Part shown: positions 23,301 through 34,740 of the stretch, one piece after another | Numbering within the stretch: the first letter of the stretch is position 1 | Layout: the number at the start of each line of letters is the position of its first letter | Assembly: GCF_027409185.1 (NCBI RefSeq) | Contig: NC_084471.1 | Coordinates: 8,214,535 to 8,278,534 of the forward strand | Length of the DNA: 64,000 nucleotides | Direction: 5' to 3' | DNA from: Cynocephalus volans | Lineage: Eukaryota > Chordata > Mammalia > Dermoptera > Cynocephalidae | Made by a program: the position numbers and the translations under genes | Notes under the pieces: model-generated | Seen by the model: only the letters and a program-made list of their open reading frames with translations | Told to the model about the DNA's origin: nothing | Database searches by the model: none

Positions 23301-26300
23301 ACTTCCCTTGTGCTGTCGCAGGAGTGCTTGTCGCGCCTCCTGTCCACCTGTGGCCCCATCCAGTCTGTGGAGCTACAGGAGAAGCCAGACCTTGCTGAGA
23401 GCCCAAAAGAGCCAAAGTCGAAGTTTTTTCACCCCAAGCCCGTTCCGGTAAGCCTCTCAGTACTGGCTTCTGCTAGAATGGGAGTGGGGCTAGCGCAGTG
23501 TCCCCAGTGTTTGGGGGGTGGCAGTGGGACTTTGAGAGCATTCCCTGCAGTCCTGGGCTAGTCCTTGCAGTGTGGGGTCTAGGAGGCTGTCAGGATGACA
23601 GAGCTTCCAATTCTTACCTGGATTTGCTACATCCTTTAACTTCCTGCCTGGCTTTTCCCACTGTCCTATGTTAAAGCTCCGGGGCCAACTCTACTTGCTG
23701 CTCTGAAGGGCCTCCTCAGGCTCCTCACCTGCTTCCCCTGAGGTAGATCCCTTTTCAGGCTAGGTAACCTCTGCCTCCAGGAGCACAGTGTCCCTGGTCC
23801 CTCAAGCCCACCCTCCTGGCACAGTGGAGTCTGACGTAGCATGTGTGCCCTGTCTGTGCATCCACGCCAGGCCTGGCTTCTGTGAACCTGTCCTGGTATA
23901 GGGTGAGCCTGCTTTTCACTGAGTCTTTCCCATAACTGGAAGAAAGGGCCCCTGTGTATTCCCTCTCCCTGGGGAAGAGCTGGGGACAGGTGTCACCTCC
24001 AGCAGGAGTTGGAAAACTAGGAGTGTGGCTGCCCCTCACCTGGATTATGGGGTGGCCTCTGCTTATCTTGGTTCAGGAACAGTCCAGCGCATCTCCCCTG
24101 GTCCAGCAGCAGATTTGAATGAGGGCAGGTATGGAGACCTGTGCCAGGCATGGGAAGGCTCTGCACACTCTCTGACATCTCTCTCTCCCTAGGGGTTCCA
24201 AGTAGCCTACGTGGTGTTCCAGAAGCCAGGTGGAATGTTGGCTGCCTTGACCCTGAAGGGCCCTTTGCTGGTCTCGACAGAGAGTCACCCTGTGAAGACT
24301 GGCATTCACAGTCAGTACTGCCGGTTGAGGCCAGCGCCTCCTTCCTGGGCTCTGTGTGGGCGGGGGCAGTGTGTGTGAAGGCCGCCAGCCGCATTCACTG
24401 TCCCTGAGAGCAGTGTGTGAGAAGCCTGAGAGGACAGGCTGCTGGGCTTTGTCTGGACAGCTCAGGGAAACATTAACCTGAGCCTTTGGCACCAAGTGGC
24501 ACAGGCACACGGGGTGGGTAGAGCTGCAGGCCCAGCCTGCCACCACTAGAATCTTCCTTGATACCTGGGTGATCCCTGTCACAAGTCTGGTCTGTGAGGC
24601 CCTGTGTCAGGTCTGGCTCGCCTGGCAGGTCCTGGGGTGGGGTCAGGTCAGCCTGAGGAGGCTCCGTTCCCTTGCTCCCTTCTCTCAGAGTGGATCAGTG
24701 ACTACGCAGATTCGCTGCCCGACCCTGAGGCCCTGAGGGTCGAAGTGGACACATTTATGGAGGCGTATGACCAGAAGATAGCTGAGGTAGGGGCTTCCGC
24801 GGGGCCTGCAGAGCACTGTCCATGTGGTGTAGGAAGATGGTGCCCAAGGGGAGGAGGTGGCAGCCTGTCTGTCTTTGGTCACCTGCGGAGTCCAGGCTCC
24901 CTTTTATCCCTGCTGTATCCTGGGCCACCTGGCTGGGTGACGCTCATCTCTAAATGGTCTGTATGGGGAGGTGGCAGCATTGGCATGTCTGTCCCTCCCA
25001 TACTTAGCTCCAACACTGTGTCGTAGGGACGCAGGGGAGCAGCAGGCGGGTGCCCAGGTGGTTCTGACTGTGGGGAGAGGATGTGGGCAGGGGGGCTCCC
25101 ACAGGTTTTGGGGCTGGCCCAGGAGCACCCTGCTGCCAAGGAGCCCGCGCATGCACAGGGCTGTTGTCCTTGCAGGAGGAGGCTAAGGCCAAGGAGGAGG
25201 ACGGAGTTCCTGACGAGGAGGGCTGGGTGAAGGTGACCCGCCGCGGCCGGCGGCCCGTGCTTCCCCGGACTGAGGCAGCCAGCCTGCGGGTGCTGGAGAG
25301 GGAGAAGCGGAAGCGCGCCCGCAAGGAGCTGCTCAACTTCTACGCCTGGCAGCACCGAGAGTCCCAGATGGAGCGTAAGGGAGCGCCCCCGCCCCGCCTC
25401 AGGCCCCACTGCCCTTGGTGCCAGCCGTGGGTGAGGCCTTGTGGCCAGAGCTCCAGAGGCCGGGCGCTGGACCTGGGGGTGGCGGGCATACTTAGGCACA
25501 GGCCCCCCAGCTGGCTCTGGGGTTGCAGTCCAGCCTGGCAGGATCCCGTGTGGCGGTCCCCAGAGGCAGCTGCATTTGCTCAGTGGGTGGGGCCGTGGCT
25601 TGTTAGCGCTGCAGAGGCCCCAGGGATGTGGGACCCGCCTCCAGACCCCTGAGTAGTTAGTGCTGGCACCTGCTGGTCTCCACCAGCAAGGACAGAGAGA
25701 GCCTGTGGGAGGTTGGGGATAGCGCGATGGGGGGGGTGCGGTTCCCTGCATGGAGCGCCCCTGTGCTGAGCACCCAGTCCCCTGCGGCCCATGCTTGGCG
25801 GTATTACTGCTGAGCTCAGTACCCCACAGCCTGGGTACAGGGACTGCTCTGCCCCTCCCACACCTTCATTCCTGCTCTTGTCCTCTCTGTAGACCCTCAC
25901 TTCACCCAGCAGCAGGCCTCCATCAATCAGCCTTCCCTGCTCTGGGCTACAGACCTCAATGCCCTCTGACTCATGTCACTTGGTGACCAGATCCACTATC
26001 TGAATTCAGTGGTGCTGGGGGTGGAGTCCCTTTACTAATTCCTGGGGCCCTCAGCACAGTCAGGGCTTGCAGAGGGAGATGTGTCCCTGGGGGTCCCCAG
26101 AATGCCCAGAGCCTCCTCCCTTCACCTTGGGGTGGGGGTAAGAGAGCCTTCTTGCTTTCTCTGTGCTGCTTCTCTTTCACATTTTCTTTTCACAACTCTC
26201 CGGCCTGCTGTCATCTCCAACCCCTGCCTGTTCTCTGACTCTGCAGTTTTGTTCCCATCCCTTGCAGGATCCAGACCATGTCCCCAAAGTTGAGCCTGGG

Positions 26301-26499
26301 TTGGGGGCTGGGGCCAGCGGTGCTGAGCCAGCACCCTCTAGTGGGGGCCGCAGGCGCAGCTCCCCCGCAGGGCACCCTGTCTGACCCTGCCCTGTGTCCC
26401 CTCACGCCCGCAGATCTAGCACAGCTGCGCAAGAAGTTTGAAGAGGACAAGCAGAAGATTGAACTGATGCGAGCCCAGCGCAAATTCCGACCCTACTGA
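19925..26499 (+). CDS. RRP7A: RRP7A, ribosomal RNA-processing protein 7 homolog A, complete
   Basis: Seven coding exons: 19925-19997, 21783-21925, 23322-23447, 24193-24310, 24689-24786, 25176-25374, 26414-26499. All junctions are AG/GT and in phase. Total is 843 nt, giving 280 residues, the length of the human protein. RRP7A is a nucleolar component of the small-subunit processome (UTP-C subcomplex with NOL6 and CK2) needed for pre-18S rRNA processing. The N-terminus is basic (MGARRRKRAARD). An RRM follows, with RNP2-like TLFVLNV at residues 60-66 and RNP1-like QVAYVVF at about 117-123. The C-terminal Rrp7 domain is rich in charged helix (EREKRKRARKELLNFYAWQ) and ends AQRKFRPY. Trp155, whose change to Cys is linked to human microcephaly, is retained at the exon 4/5 junction. 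The ATG sits next to the promoter elements, so the start is secure. No polyadenylation signal was identified with confidence downstream. Confidence 0.97.
20310..21130 (+). repeat. L2 LINE fragment in RRP7A intron 1
   Basis: The segment carries L2 3'-region hallmarks: a 'gcacgacccacgtgttctgg' and 'cttcagagaggctgtccctg' block, then 'gtgagcttcctgagtgtggg'. It is non-coding and degraded. Confidence 0.5.
22419..22517 (+). repeat. CYN-like monomeric SINE
   Basis: The tRNA-like unit runs from 'ggggctggctgtttagctca' to 'ccccataccagccagctgc' with an A-run, in RRP7A intron 2. Confidence 0.85.
22575..22751 (+). repeat. CYN-like dimeric SINE, best-preserved copy
   Basis: Two tRNA-related units sit head to tail. 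Unit one is 'gggccggcccgtggctcact' to 'gggttcggatcccatatac'. Unit two is 'gatggccggttcgctcactg' to 'aagatccccttaccggtcat', followed by an A-run. The exact 14-bp target duplication gaaaccctgaaagg is at 22561-22574 and 22752-22765. It is in RRP7A intron 2. Confidence 0.9.
22793..22822 (+). repeat. SINE 5' fragment
   Basis: Only the first part of the tRNA-like unit remains ('ggccggttagctcacttggt' plus 'taga'), running into TAAA repeats. Confidence 0.45.
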
Positions 26500-27246
26500 G
26501 CCGTGCTGGCCATGGGCTCTCATGGAAAGCAGCGGCAAGTGGGTAGAGGTGTGGGGCCAGCTAGAATTAGGGGCCAGGCAGGGCCTGCAACACATCCAAA
26601 GAGGCCATTCTCTGGGGAACTGGCACTAGGCCCAGGGGCCATCATGTCCAGCAGCCCCATCTCTGAGCCCACACAGGCTGGCGTGAGGGAGTGTCACCCT
26701 TGATTATTGTGCTTCACCCACCCTGGGCCCAGTGTTGGCGAGGCCTGCCCAGCAGGAAGACGTGGACTCAGGAAGTGGCTCCTTCCCTCTCCTGCCTATA
26801 GACTCTCCTCAAGGAAACTAGATCCAAGACCAGCTCTATTCTCCCCTTTTTCTCAATGGAAAAGCCCCTGCTGGCAGTGAAACAGCCTCAAAAGCACTGG
26901 GAACACAAGAACATTGTAGTTTGCATGCAGTTGGGCAGCAGGGAAAGGCTGCAGGCCTGGGTGTGCTATCCTGGCCCCTCCTTCCTCCAGCTGCTGCCTG
27001 CTCACTGCAGATCATTAAGACAAGATAGATGCCCCCCGAGTCCAGACACTGTCTCCCTCTTGAAGTCACGAGTGGTAAAGTCATGATCTTGCTCCCTTCC
27101 CCCTAACTGCCAATTGCGCTGGTCTTCAAGACTACCGGGACCCATGCCCGCCACACCTGGCCTTGCTGGGGGGCATGGGAGCTGGAGTCCAGGTGGGGGC
27201 TGGTAAGTCTGGTGAGCACAAGGTTGCTGAAGCCCCAGGCCCAGAG
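26500..27246. other. gap between convergent RRP7A and SERHL-like gene
   Basis: Presumably RRP7A 3'UTR at the left and SERHL-like 3' sequence at the right. No clear AATAAA was found for either, and no repeat was recognised. Confidence 0.4.
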
Positions 27247-27367
27247 CTACAGCTGGGCTGGGATCCCATGTTTATTTTGTAAAAAGGAGCTGGTGATGGT
27301 GGCCACGTTGTGGGGCTCGTTCATGTGGGGTGTAGTGATTGCCTGAGACTGCCACAAACTGGAACCA
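27247..27367 (-). pseudogene. SERHL: SERHL-like terminal exon with +1 frameshift
   Basis: The acceptor is cttctccag before tggttccag. The first part reads WFQFVAVSGNHYT, and the rest reads HMNEPHNVATITSSFLQ to IPAQL and a TAG at 27249-27247, but in another frame. The break is an extra C in 'ctacaccccacatg' (complement of about 27320-27336). Length of 121 nt against 39 codons plus stop agrees with one inserted base. Confidence 0.8.
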
Positions 27368-28267
27368 CTGGAGAAGGGTGAGGCGCATGGTGAGGTGTGG
27401 CCAGAGGAGGTGGCACTCCCCACCCATGGCCAGGTGAGCCTGGGAAGCTCCGCAGGCCCCTCTGGTGTGTCAGGGTCTCCCATGGCCTGACGCTTCCCAT
27501 GGGTCAGGAGCACCCCCAAATGCTCAGCTCCTTGGGCGCCAGTCAGTCCACAGCAGCGCAGGGACTCAGAGGCCACACAAGGGGTCTGGCCATCTGAGTG
27601 GTAAAGCTGTAGAGTGAGGCGGGGAGGGGCTGTAGTCAGCTAGATCAGGTCTGCCTGAGAGAAGATTCGAGATGGCAGCTCTCAAGCTTGCTCCCCCAGG
27701 AGACAGAATAGCAGCACAGGAAAGCCTCATCTGTCTCGGCATTGACTGGTTGCCAGCCAGCCACAGATGGGATTCCCATTTGTGACAAGGCCAAGATGTG
27801 TGTAGAAGCCCCAGTGTCAGGGGTCTATAGGTGGATGGTGATCGTAAAATGCGGGTGCCCTGACCCTAAAGACCCCGGCAAGGATTGAAGTCGCAACCCC
27901 AGCCTGCAGCCAGCACACCCACTGATGAGACTGCTGGGAAGTGGTAAGAGGCGACAAGTTGATCTGCTCCTCTGGGACCCTGTAAAATGTGGCACTACCT
28001 CTGGCAGTTGTGCCTGGCTCAGAGGCATATATGAGGACAATAAAACTGGAAGATTTTGCCAACAAAAGGTCTCCGTTTCCTGAACTCTGATTACATGTGA
28101 CTGCAGCAGGGATTGAGGCCCGATAGCTCTTGGGGGTCACTAGCTGGACCTGGGGCCAGACCAGAGGTCCCAGTGCAAGAGGAGAGACAGGTGAGGTGGG
28201 GCCCAGAGTAGGTGACTGTGGCCTGACTGCACCTGGACACCAGCCACCTGAGCCACGCGCACCTCAC

Positions 28268-28359
28268 CTCTTTTAGGACAGACTTCAGCGTGCCAATCAT
28301 GGAAAGCATGGGCTCCCTGTCGGCGCCATTCTCTCATATCATAATACCCTTGGACTGCT
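28268..28359 (-). pseudogene. SERHL: SERHL-like penultimate exon with -2 frameshift
   Basis: The start reads GYYDMR in the frame set by the preceding exon. The end reads ENGADREPMLSMIGTLKSVL and KE in a different frame, then a gtgagg donor. Relative to the human protein two bases are missing near 28335-28340. Confidence 0.75.
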
Positions 28360-28669
28360 CTGGAAAACCAGGAGAAATCAAGCTTCCTTTCGGGGTCACC
28401 TCAGCAGCACCCTCCATCCTGCTCTGGGTTCAAGGCCTCTAAGGAGAAACCAGGCGTGGGCCCCCCTGATTTTCCGACAGATGGGTCCCTTTGCGCCTAG
28501 TCTGAGGTAGATTCAGTCGTTCAACACCAGCGCACACGCAGGGCTGGCCCTGGGCCAGGCACGGGCGAAGTGCTTAAGATGCAGCCTGCTGGGCTCCGGG
28601 AGGTGCGGGGCTTGCCCGCGGTCATGGCCACTGAGTGGCGGAGCCAGCATCCATGCTCTGCTTTTCGTC

Positions 28670-29325
28670 TCTAGGAGCTTTATTGAGATAAAACTTATAA
28701 ACCATGCAATCCTCCCATTTAAAGTGTGCAGTCCCATGGTTTTCAGTATATTCAGAGTTGTGCACCCATCACCACAGTCAATTACAGTGTATTTTCATCA
28801 CCCCCAAAAGAAATCCTGGACCTCCGGCTTGCACGCACGCGCACACCCGCGCTGCTCCCAGCCTGGCGCGGCTGCCGCCCGTGTGTCTGTAGGTTGCACT
28901 GGGCGGACTTCGCTCCTCTCACGGAGCGGGTTCTCACGGCTCCTGTGTGTCACCGCCTGCTTCAGTACTCCTCTCCTTTTTATGACTTAAGAATTGTCTG
29001 CTGGGTGGAGGCACCACAGCCTGCTTATCTTTTTGTCCATTGGGGACATCTGGCTTGTCTCCACCCTTTGGCTATTATATAAACATTCGTGTGCAAGTCA
29101 TGTGGACACGTTTTCATTTCTGTTGGGTATCTATCTTGGAGTGCAACTGCTGGGTCACATGGTAACTGTGTTTAATAGCTTGAGAAACTGCCAGGATTTT
29201 CCAAAGTGGCTGCACCATCTTGTACTCCCACAGCAGTGTACGAAGGTTCTGTTTCCTCCACATCAGTGGAAGTGAGGTGGTCCCTCGCTGTGGTTTGAAT
29301 TTGTATTTCTTGACAGTAAGGTCTG
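28670..29325 (-). repeat. old L1 3' end, antisense
   Basis: The complement of an L1M-type 3'UTR ('gagctttattgagataaaac') passes into complement of ORF2 C-terminal sequence ('tattatataaacattcgtgt', 'ccaaagtggctgcaccatct'). It lies in the SERHL-like intron. Confidence 0.65.
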
Positions 29326-29619
29326 CCCCTCTCTGCCTCCCGTGGTCCCGTCGTGGAACTTCACCTGGGCGTCCCCCACAGACACCCAGAGAAAGGTGCG
29401 GTGTGGTCCCCGCCCCCTCTCCCGCGGCCCAAGCCCTCCCCTCGCGTCACTTTTTTCCTTCCGTAGACTTGCTGCCAGGGGGGCTTCCTGAGAAAGATCA
29501 CAGGGGGCACAGGGTGGTCTCACACCAGGAGAACCAGGAGCCTCACACCAGGGCTCCCTGTTGGCAATTCCTGGCACCCACGTCTGTCGGGGCGACTGAA
29601 GGGTGCTGGGTCCAGACAC

Positions 29620-29702
29620 TTGATGAGCAGGACGCGGGCCTGCAGCTTTCTGATGGGGTGCGTGCACAGCTCCCTGCCAACGAGGTCAAAGCTGTGCTCC
29701 GG
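29620..29702 (-). pseudogene. SERHL: SERHL-like internal exon
   Basis: The acceptor is ttttctctgcag. The exon reads SFDLVGRELCTHPIRKLQA and RVLLI with a split lysine codon at the donor (AA before gtgtct), matching the SERHL2 segment SRELCAHSIRKLQAHVLLIK. No stop is present. The donor is not a strong consensus. Confidence 0.75.
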
Positions 29703-30254
29703 CTGCAGAGAAAACCGTGGTGGATGCCACTGGCACCACGCGCTCCTGTGGGCACGAGGCCCATCTCTGTTGGGGTGGTTGGTCCTGACGGGCCACCTCA
29801 ACCATCCACCCTGGGACCAAGCCCAGCTCCCCCCGACCATGTCCCCTCCTCATCAAAGGCCTCTTTAACTTCATCATCTGGAGACTTTTTCCCTGCACCC
29901 CAAATCTGTTCTCCCCTCTTCGTGGACTCATGGCTACCCAGCCAGCCTCTATTTCCCAGACTCCTTCACAGCTGAGTGTGGCTGGGACTAAAGGCAGAGA
30001 AGTGACTGAGGCCACTTCTGGGCCTGAATTTTAGGATTTGGGCATGGCCCCTCCACACCCCCTCTCCCGGTCCACAGGCTGCCCCACAGCACTGTCCAGC
30101 CAGCCCAGGGCCCTGGACTCTGCCAAGCACCTACCTACCTGTGTGGGACAGTTTCCATGAGAAGGAAATTCTCTTGGACCACAGTGCAGAATGAGCACGG
30201 CCTGGCGTCCCCCAGCCCTCTGCTGGCCAGCACCACAGCCCTGACCACCCTGCC

Positions 30255-30560
30255 TGTTGTCATGTCACATGGCTGGGTCTGCATGGTCCCACATGGCAAC
30301 CATCCAGCCACATGTGGCTACTGAGATGCGCTGTAGGTGTGAAACGCACGCTGGATTTGGAAGACTTAGTACAAAAAATAATATAGTCAAGTTTTATGTT
30401 GATTACATCTTCAAATGATAACATCTTGGATACATTGAGTTAAACAAATATCACAATTGACTTCTTTGTATTATTTTTAATATGGCTACTGGAAAATCTA
30501 AAACTATACGAGGCTCACATTCTACTTCCATTGGACTGTGCTACTACTGTATGTAGTCTG
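30255..30560 (-). repeat. dispersed non-autonomous repeat, copy 1
   Basis: Contains 'agccacatgtggctactgag' and ends 'ttccattggactgtgctact'. The complement matches the family represented at 55165-55420. It is probably a DNA-transposon-derived element, but the family name is not certain. Confidence 0.4.
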
Positions 30561-31040
30561 GGAACTCCCAAAGGGTAGGCGCTCCTAGAATTTTCTCTGG
30601 ACCTGTAGCTCTCACCACACAAAGTGACAGAGGAAACGCTTGATGAAGGGATGCTGCTAATTCAGGAAAGCTCCCATAAGGATTGACTCTGTTAAGTCAC
30701 ACCCAATCCTGCTACACCATCATGATGAATATAAAATTCATATGAGCGCACACATGCGCACACACGCACACATGCACAAGGCCACCTGTGCACAGCCAGC
30801 ACAACTACCTACCCTAGTTCTGCTCTGAAGCTCTCCCAGCCACCTCCTGCTCCTCAGAGTGAAATGACCTTGGGGGTCTTCCCAGAAACAGGGGTCCCAT
30901 ATCTTCCCCAAGGCCTTGTGAACTCAGGAAAGAGGAGCCTGAAGATGTGCCACACACTGTCACACAGCATTCCCACATCTCACAGCAGTGGCTGCCACAA
31001 GGCACCGAGGGTGCTTGCTCGTGGGAGGGGCTTACTTGGT
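30561..31040. other. intergenic/intronic DNA, short CA-rich microsatellite
   Basis: No gene recognised. A degenerate (CACACATG)n-type run is at about 30748-30780. The rest is unassigned. Confidence 0.5.
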
Positions 31041-31452
31041 GCTGTGATTTGAATGTCCCCCAGACTCACGTTGGAACTTAATCCCCAATGTGGCATTTGA
31101 AAGATGGGGCCTTTAAGAGGTGATTGGATCGTGAGGACTATGTGCTCGTGAATAGATTAATCCATCCATGGACTATTGGCTTGATGGTTTAATGGGTTAT
31201 CAGGGATACTGGGCTTTCTAAGGAGAGCAAGTGAGCATGTTCGAGCCCTCTCCCCCTCCTCACCACATGACACCTGGGTCACCATGGCACTCTGTAGAGA
31301 CTTTCCACCAAGAGGCAGCCCTTAGCAGATGCACCCCTCGACCTTGAACTTCCCAGCCTCCAAAAGTCCAAGAAATAAATTTCATTTCTTTATAAATGAC
31401 CCAGATTCAGGCATTCTGTTATATGCAACAGAAAAAAGACTAATATACTCCA
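31041..31452 (+). repeat. MaLR-type solo LTR
   Basis: Begins 'tgctgtgatttgaatgtccc' and ends 'gaaaaaagactaatata'. Internal marks are 'ggggcctttaagaggtgatt' and 'tataaatgacccagattcag'. There is an AATAAA near 31374. Confidence 0.7.
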
Positions 31453-31869
31453 GTACCCGCATTACTGTGCAGGTTAAAACAGTGCTTTACGGAGGAGGGA
31501 GTCAGGATCAAAAAGGCCAAGTGTGTCACAGTCAACAGCCAGCAGGTGGCACCAGGCCTCACACTCGGGCAGGGCCGCTCCGCCGCATGCTGTTCTCCGC
31601 CTGGCCTGGGTCTCTCTGGCTGAAGTTGAGGGGCTCAACTTCATTCCAGGCTGGTCCCCAAGGCAAGAGCTGAGGGATAACATCTCCAGTCATGTCTGCA
31701 GATGTGAAAGTACAACACAAGTCTGCGTTTTTGCAGCAGTTTCCAAAAGACGACAGCATGAGGGTGTTGGGGCCCATGTGAGCGGCCGGCTGCTGGGTGG
31801 GCCCGTCTCTCCCTTTATGTCTTGTCTTTATTCCCTTCTCTTCCTTCACGTCTCTTTTTAGCTTCTTTT

Positions 31870-33090
31870 ACCTTCATTTCATAATCCATTTTTTAAAAAG
31901 TAATTAAGGTATGACTTACAGCCGAATCCACAGACTGAAGTGTCTGCTCACATTGGCCTTTTACACAATGACACAGCCGTGTCACCATGACCCAGATCAA
32001 GGCACGGAATATGACTATCACCTGGCAGGCGCCCTTGCCTTGAACTTCCTCCCAGGGCCCCTCTCCAAGGAGACCACTATCGTGATTCTGTCCTCACAGA
32101 TTAATTTTGCCTCTTTGTGAGCTTCATGTATAGAATCTACTTTTGTCTCTGGCTTCTTTCACTGCATAAATGTGCCTGTGAGGCTCCGCCATGTTGGTGC
32201 ATGTAGAACAATTCATTTCTTCATTACCTTGCTATTCCACTGTGTGACTGTTAAACAATTTATGCATTCTATTGCTGGTGGACACCTGCGTCATTTCCAT
32301 GGGGGGCTGTTTATGCATAACGCTGCTATGAGCTTTCTCATGTGTCTTTTGGTGGACACAGCACACGTTTCTTCTGGGTGTATATCCAGGAGTGAAACGA
32401 CTGGGGCACAGGGCTCGCACGTGTTTCGCTAAGCACTTACCCAGAAGGGCTGTGCCCTTTACACCTCCTTCTGCAGCCTGCGGAGGGCCTGGCACTGTGC
32501 ATCCTCATTAAGACATCCTGCTAATTTTAGCTATTCTGCTGGGGGTGGAGAGGTATCTCACTGGGGTTTTGATGTGCATTTTCCTGGTAACTAATGATGC
32601 TGAGAATCTTTCATGTACTTACTGGCCATCTGGATAGACTCTTTCATGAAGTGCCTGTTTTTAAAAATGAGGTTGTTAGTCTTTTTCTTACTAATTTGTT
32701 GTTCTCTATATATTCTGGATACGAGCCCTTTGACAGACCTGTGCATTCAAATACCTTCTCTCAGTCTGTGGCTTGCCTTTTCTCTTAATACTGTTTTGCA
32801 CTGAACAGAAATTCTGAATTTTAATAAAGCCCTATTTATCAATATTTTCATTAATTTATGTGTGTGTGTTCTACATAAAATATATTTGTCTACTCTAAGC
32901 TCATGAAGATGTTCTCTGTTTTCTTCTAGAACCTTTACTACTTTACCTTTCATATTTTGATCTACGTTCCGTCTCAAATTAGTTTTTGTGCATAGTGTGA
33001 GGCAGGGATCGAGGATCAGATTTTCCATATGGACAATGCATTATTCAGCCCCCATTGAACTGAGGTGGCACCTTTATTACAAATCAGGTG
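31870..33090 (-). repeat. old L1 3' end, antisense
   Basis: The complement of L1 3'UTR and ORF2 C-terminus, including 'ctggccatctggatagactc' and 'gcttgccttttctcttaata'. Many disruptions. A (TG)n run is near 32860. Confidence 0.6.
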
Positions 33091-33400
33091 ATCCTCATTC
33101 ATCATTTTTACAGTTGAATTCCCAAAGTATTCCATAGACTCAATGTCACCCCAATATAATTTTTAACAGAAATTGATAGTTCTCAACTTCATTTGAAAGT
33201 GAAAATATGCAAGAGTAGTCAAAGAAAATTTGTTAAAAAAAAAAAAAAAAACAAAGAGAGTAGGCCTGTTTTACTAAATGCCAAAACTTATTAGAAAGAA
33301 ATAGGAATGAAAAAGGGTGGTATGGCTCAGAAGTTGACAAAGAGATCCAAGGAACAGAATAAAGAGAGTGTGGGGACTGACCCATTTTGGAATTTGTATT
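33091..33400 (+). repeat. L1 ORF2 fragment, sense
   Basis: A-rich sense sequence with 'cagttgaattcccaaagtat' and 'ggcctgttttactaaatgcc', typical of the ORF2 thumb/C-terminal region. It contains an A-run at about 33236-33252. Confidence 0.5.
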
Positions 33401-33858
33401 TTCTTTAGTTTAGTTTATGCCTCAAGGGAAGTCTTCAAATCAGTGGGAAGACTTCTGCTTCTGGCATTATGGTTGACCAGCTCCTGCTGCAGAACACGCT
33501 CCCAAGCCCCAAAGGAGAGGCAAGGGGGCATCTCCAAACGCCCTCGGAAACAGACAAACCGAACCTATGCTCTATGGCATGGAGAGTCAGAGCCGGAGCG
33601 CCTGGGAGCGGGCAGGGCTGCCCTTGGAGCAGAGAGAGTCCAGTGCTGCTGCCAGGAGACAGTGACCCGGCTGGGGCTCGCAGACCCGGCAGGAGCTAAA
33701 GCACTCTCTGGAGGAAAGTTTTCCACCTGGGGCCTCCAGGACCCCGCTGATTAGAATCTGGCACTAAGCTCCCAACCCAAGGATCAACACGCACCGGACA
33801 CACCACTGATGAGTGAGCCGTGGTGGGGAAGGAGGACCACCCAGCAACTGGAGTTGTG

Positions 33859-34241
33859 CTGTGGTCTGAATGTTTGTCCCCCTCAAAGCTCATGTGGAAG
33901 CTTGATCCCAAAGTGGCAGTGTTGAGAGGTGGGGCCTTTGGGAGGTGATTGGATCATGAGGGCAGATGGATCAATGCACTCATGGATTAACGGGTTGATG
34001 GATGAGTGGGTTATCATGGGAGGGGCACTGGTGGCTTTATAAGGAGAGCAAGTGAGCACATTAATGTTCTCTCTGTGCCCCCCTTGCCATGTGATGGCCT
34101 GTGCTGCAGAGTCCCCACCAAGATGTACCCCTCAGCCTTGGACTTCCCAGACTCCAAAACTGTAAGAAATAAATTTTGTTTCTTTCAAAATTACCCAATT
34201 CCAGGTATTTGGTTGTAAGTGACAGAAAACGAGCTAATATA
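33859..34241 (+). repeat. MaLR-type solo LTR
   Basis: Begins 'tgctgtggtctgaatgtttg', carries 'gagaggtggggcctttggga' and 'ggacttcccagactccaaaa' and ends 'aaaacgagctaatata'. It sits between two sense L1 pieces, so it probably inserted into one L1. Confidence 0.7.
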
Positions 34242-34249
34242 AGTTGGAA

Positions 34250-34345
34250 AAAGTAGCTGTTCATCTGAACAAAAAGTGAAAATGGACCCCCACCTCATGC
34301 CATGCTTGAGAACAAATCCCAGATGGATCAAAGATAACACTTCAA
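34250..34345 (+). repeat. L1 ORF2 fragment, sense
   Basis: A short piece with 'cccccacctcatgccatgct' and 'cccagatggatcaaagataa', probably continuous with the L1 sequence left of the LTR. Confidence 0.45.
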
Positions 34346-34599
34346 CGTTCCCATCCCTGGTTCAAGCCTCATTTCTAAGCCCTGGCCTGGGAAGCAGCTC
34401 TCAGTGGTCTCCCTGAGGCCAGAGATTCCCCACATCTAATGACAGTGTCTCACACGCATACAGCATTTTACTATTTTTGAATGATCGTAGTAATAGCGCC
34501 ATCTGTGAGCAGCTGAAATGGCAGCACTGTCAGGCTGCTCAACACATGTGACCTCAGCTCGTTGCCACAACACTACAAAGGCAGGCACAGGGTCTGGCT

Positions 34600-34740
34600 C
34601 CTCCTAGCTGCTCACGAACTGAAAAATGAATGCATTTTTCTTTCTGCACATGGGACAGCTAAGGCTCAGAGACAGTAAGCATCTTGCCCAGCGTCACACA
34701 GCCATTAGGTGGCAGAGATGGCCGAGTTTCTATAAGTACT
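34600..34740. repeat. MIR fragment
   Basis: Carries the MIR-typical order 'gctaaggctcagagacagta', 'cttgcccagcgtcacacagc' and 'attaggtggcagagatgg'. Confidence 0.55.

Noticed and set aside
24879-25751. 290-codon minus-strand open frame
   Set aside because: It lies opposite RRP7A exon 6 and GC-rich intron sequence. It has no family motif and is explained by the GC-rich coding shadow.
27268-27276. AATAAA on the minus strand
   Set aside because: It falls inside the coding part of the SERHL-like terminal exon (LQNKHG), so it is not taken as a polyadenylation signal.
29220-29975. 251-codon plus-strand open frame
   Set aside because: It crosses L1 sequence and is antisense to a SERHL-like exon. 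There is no plausible exon structure or motif.
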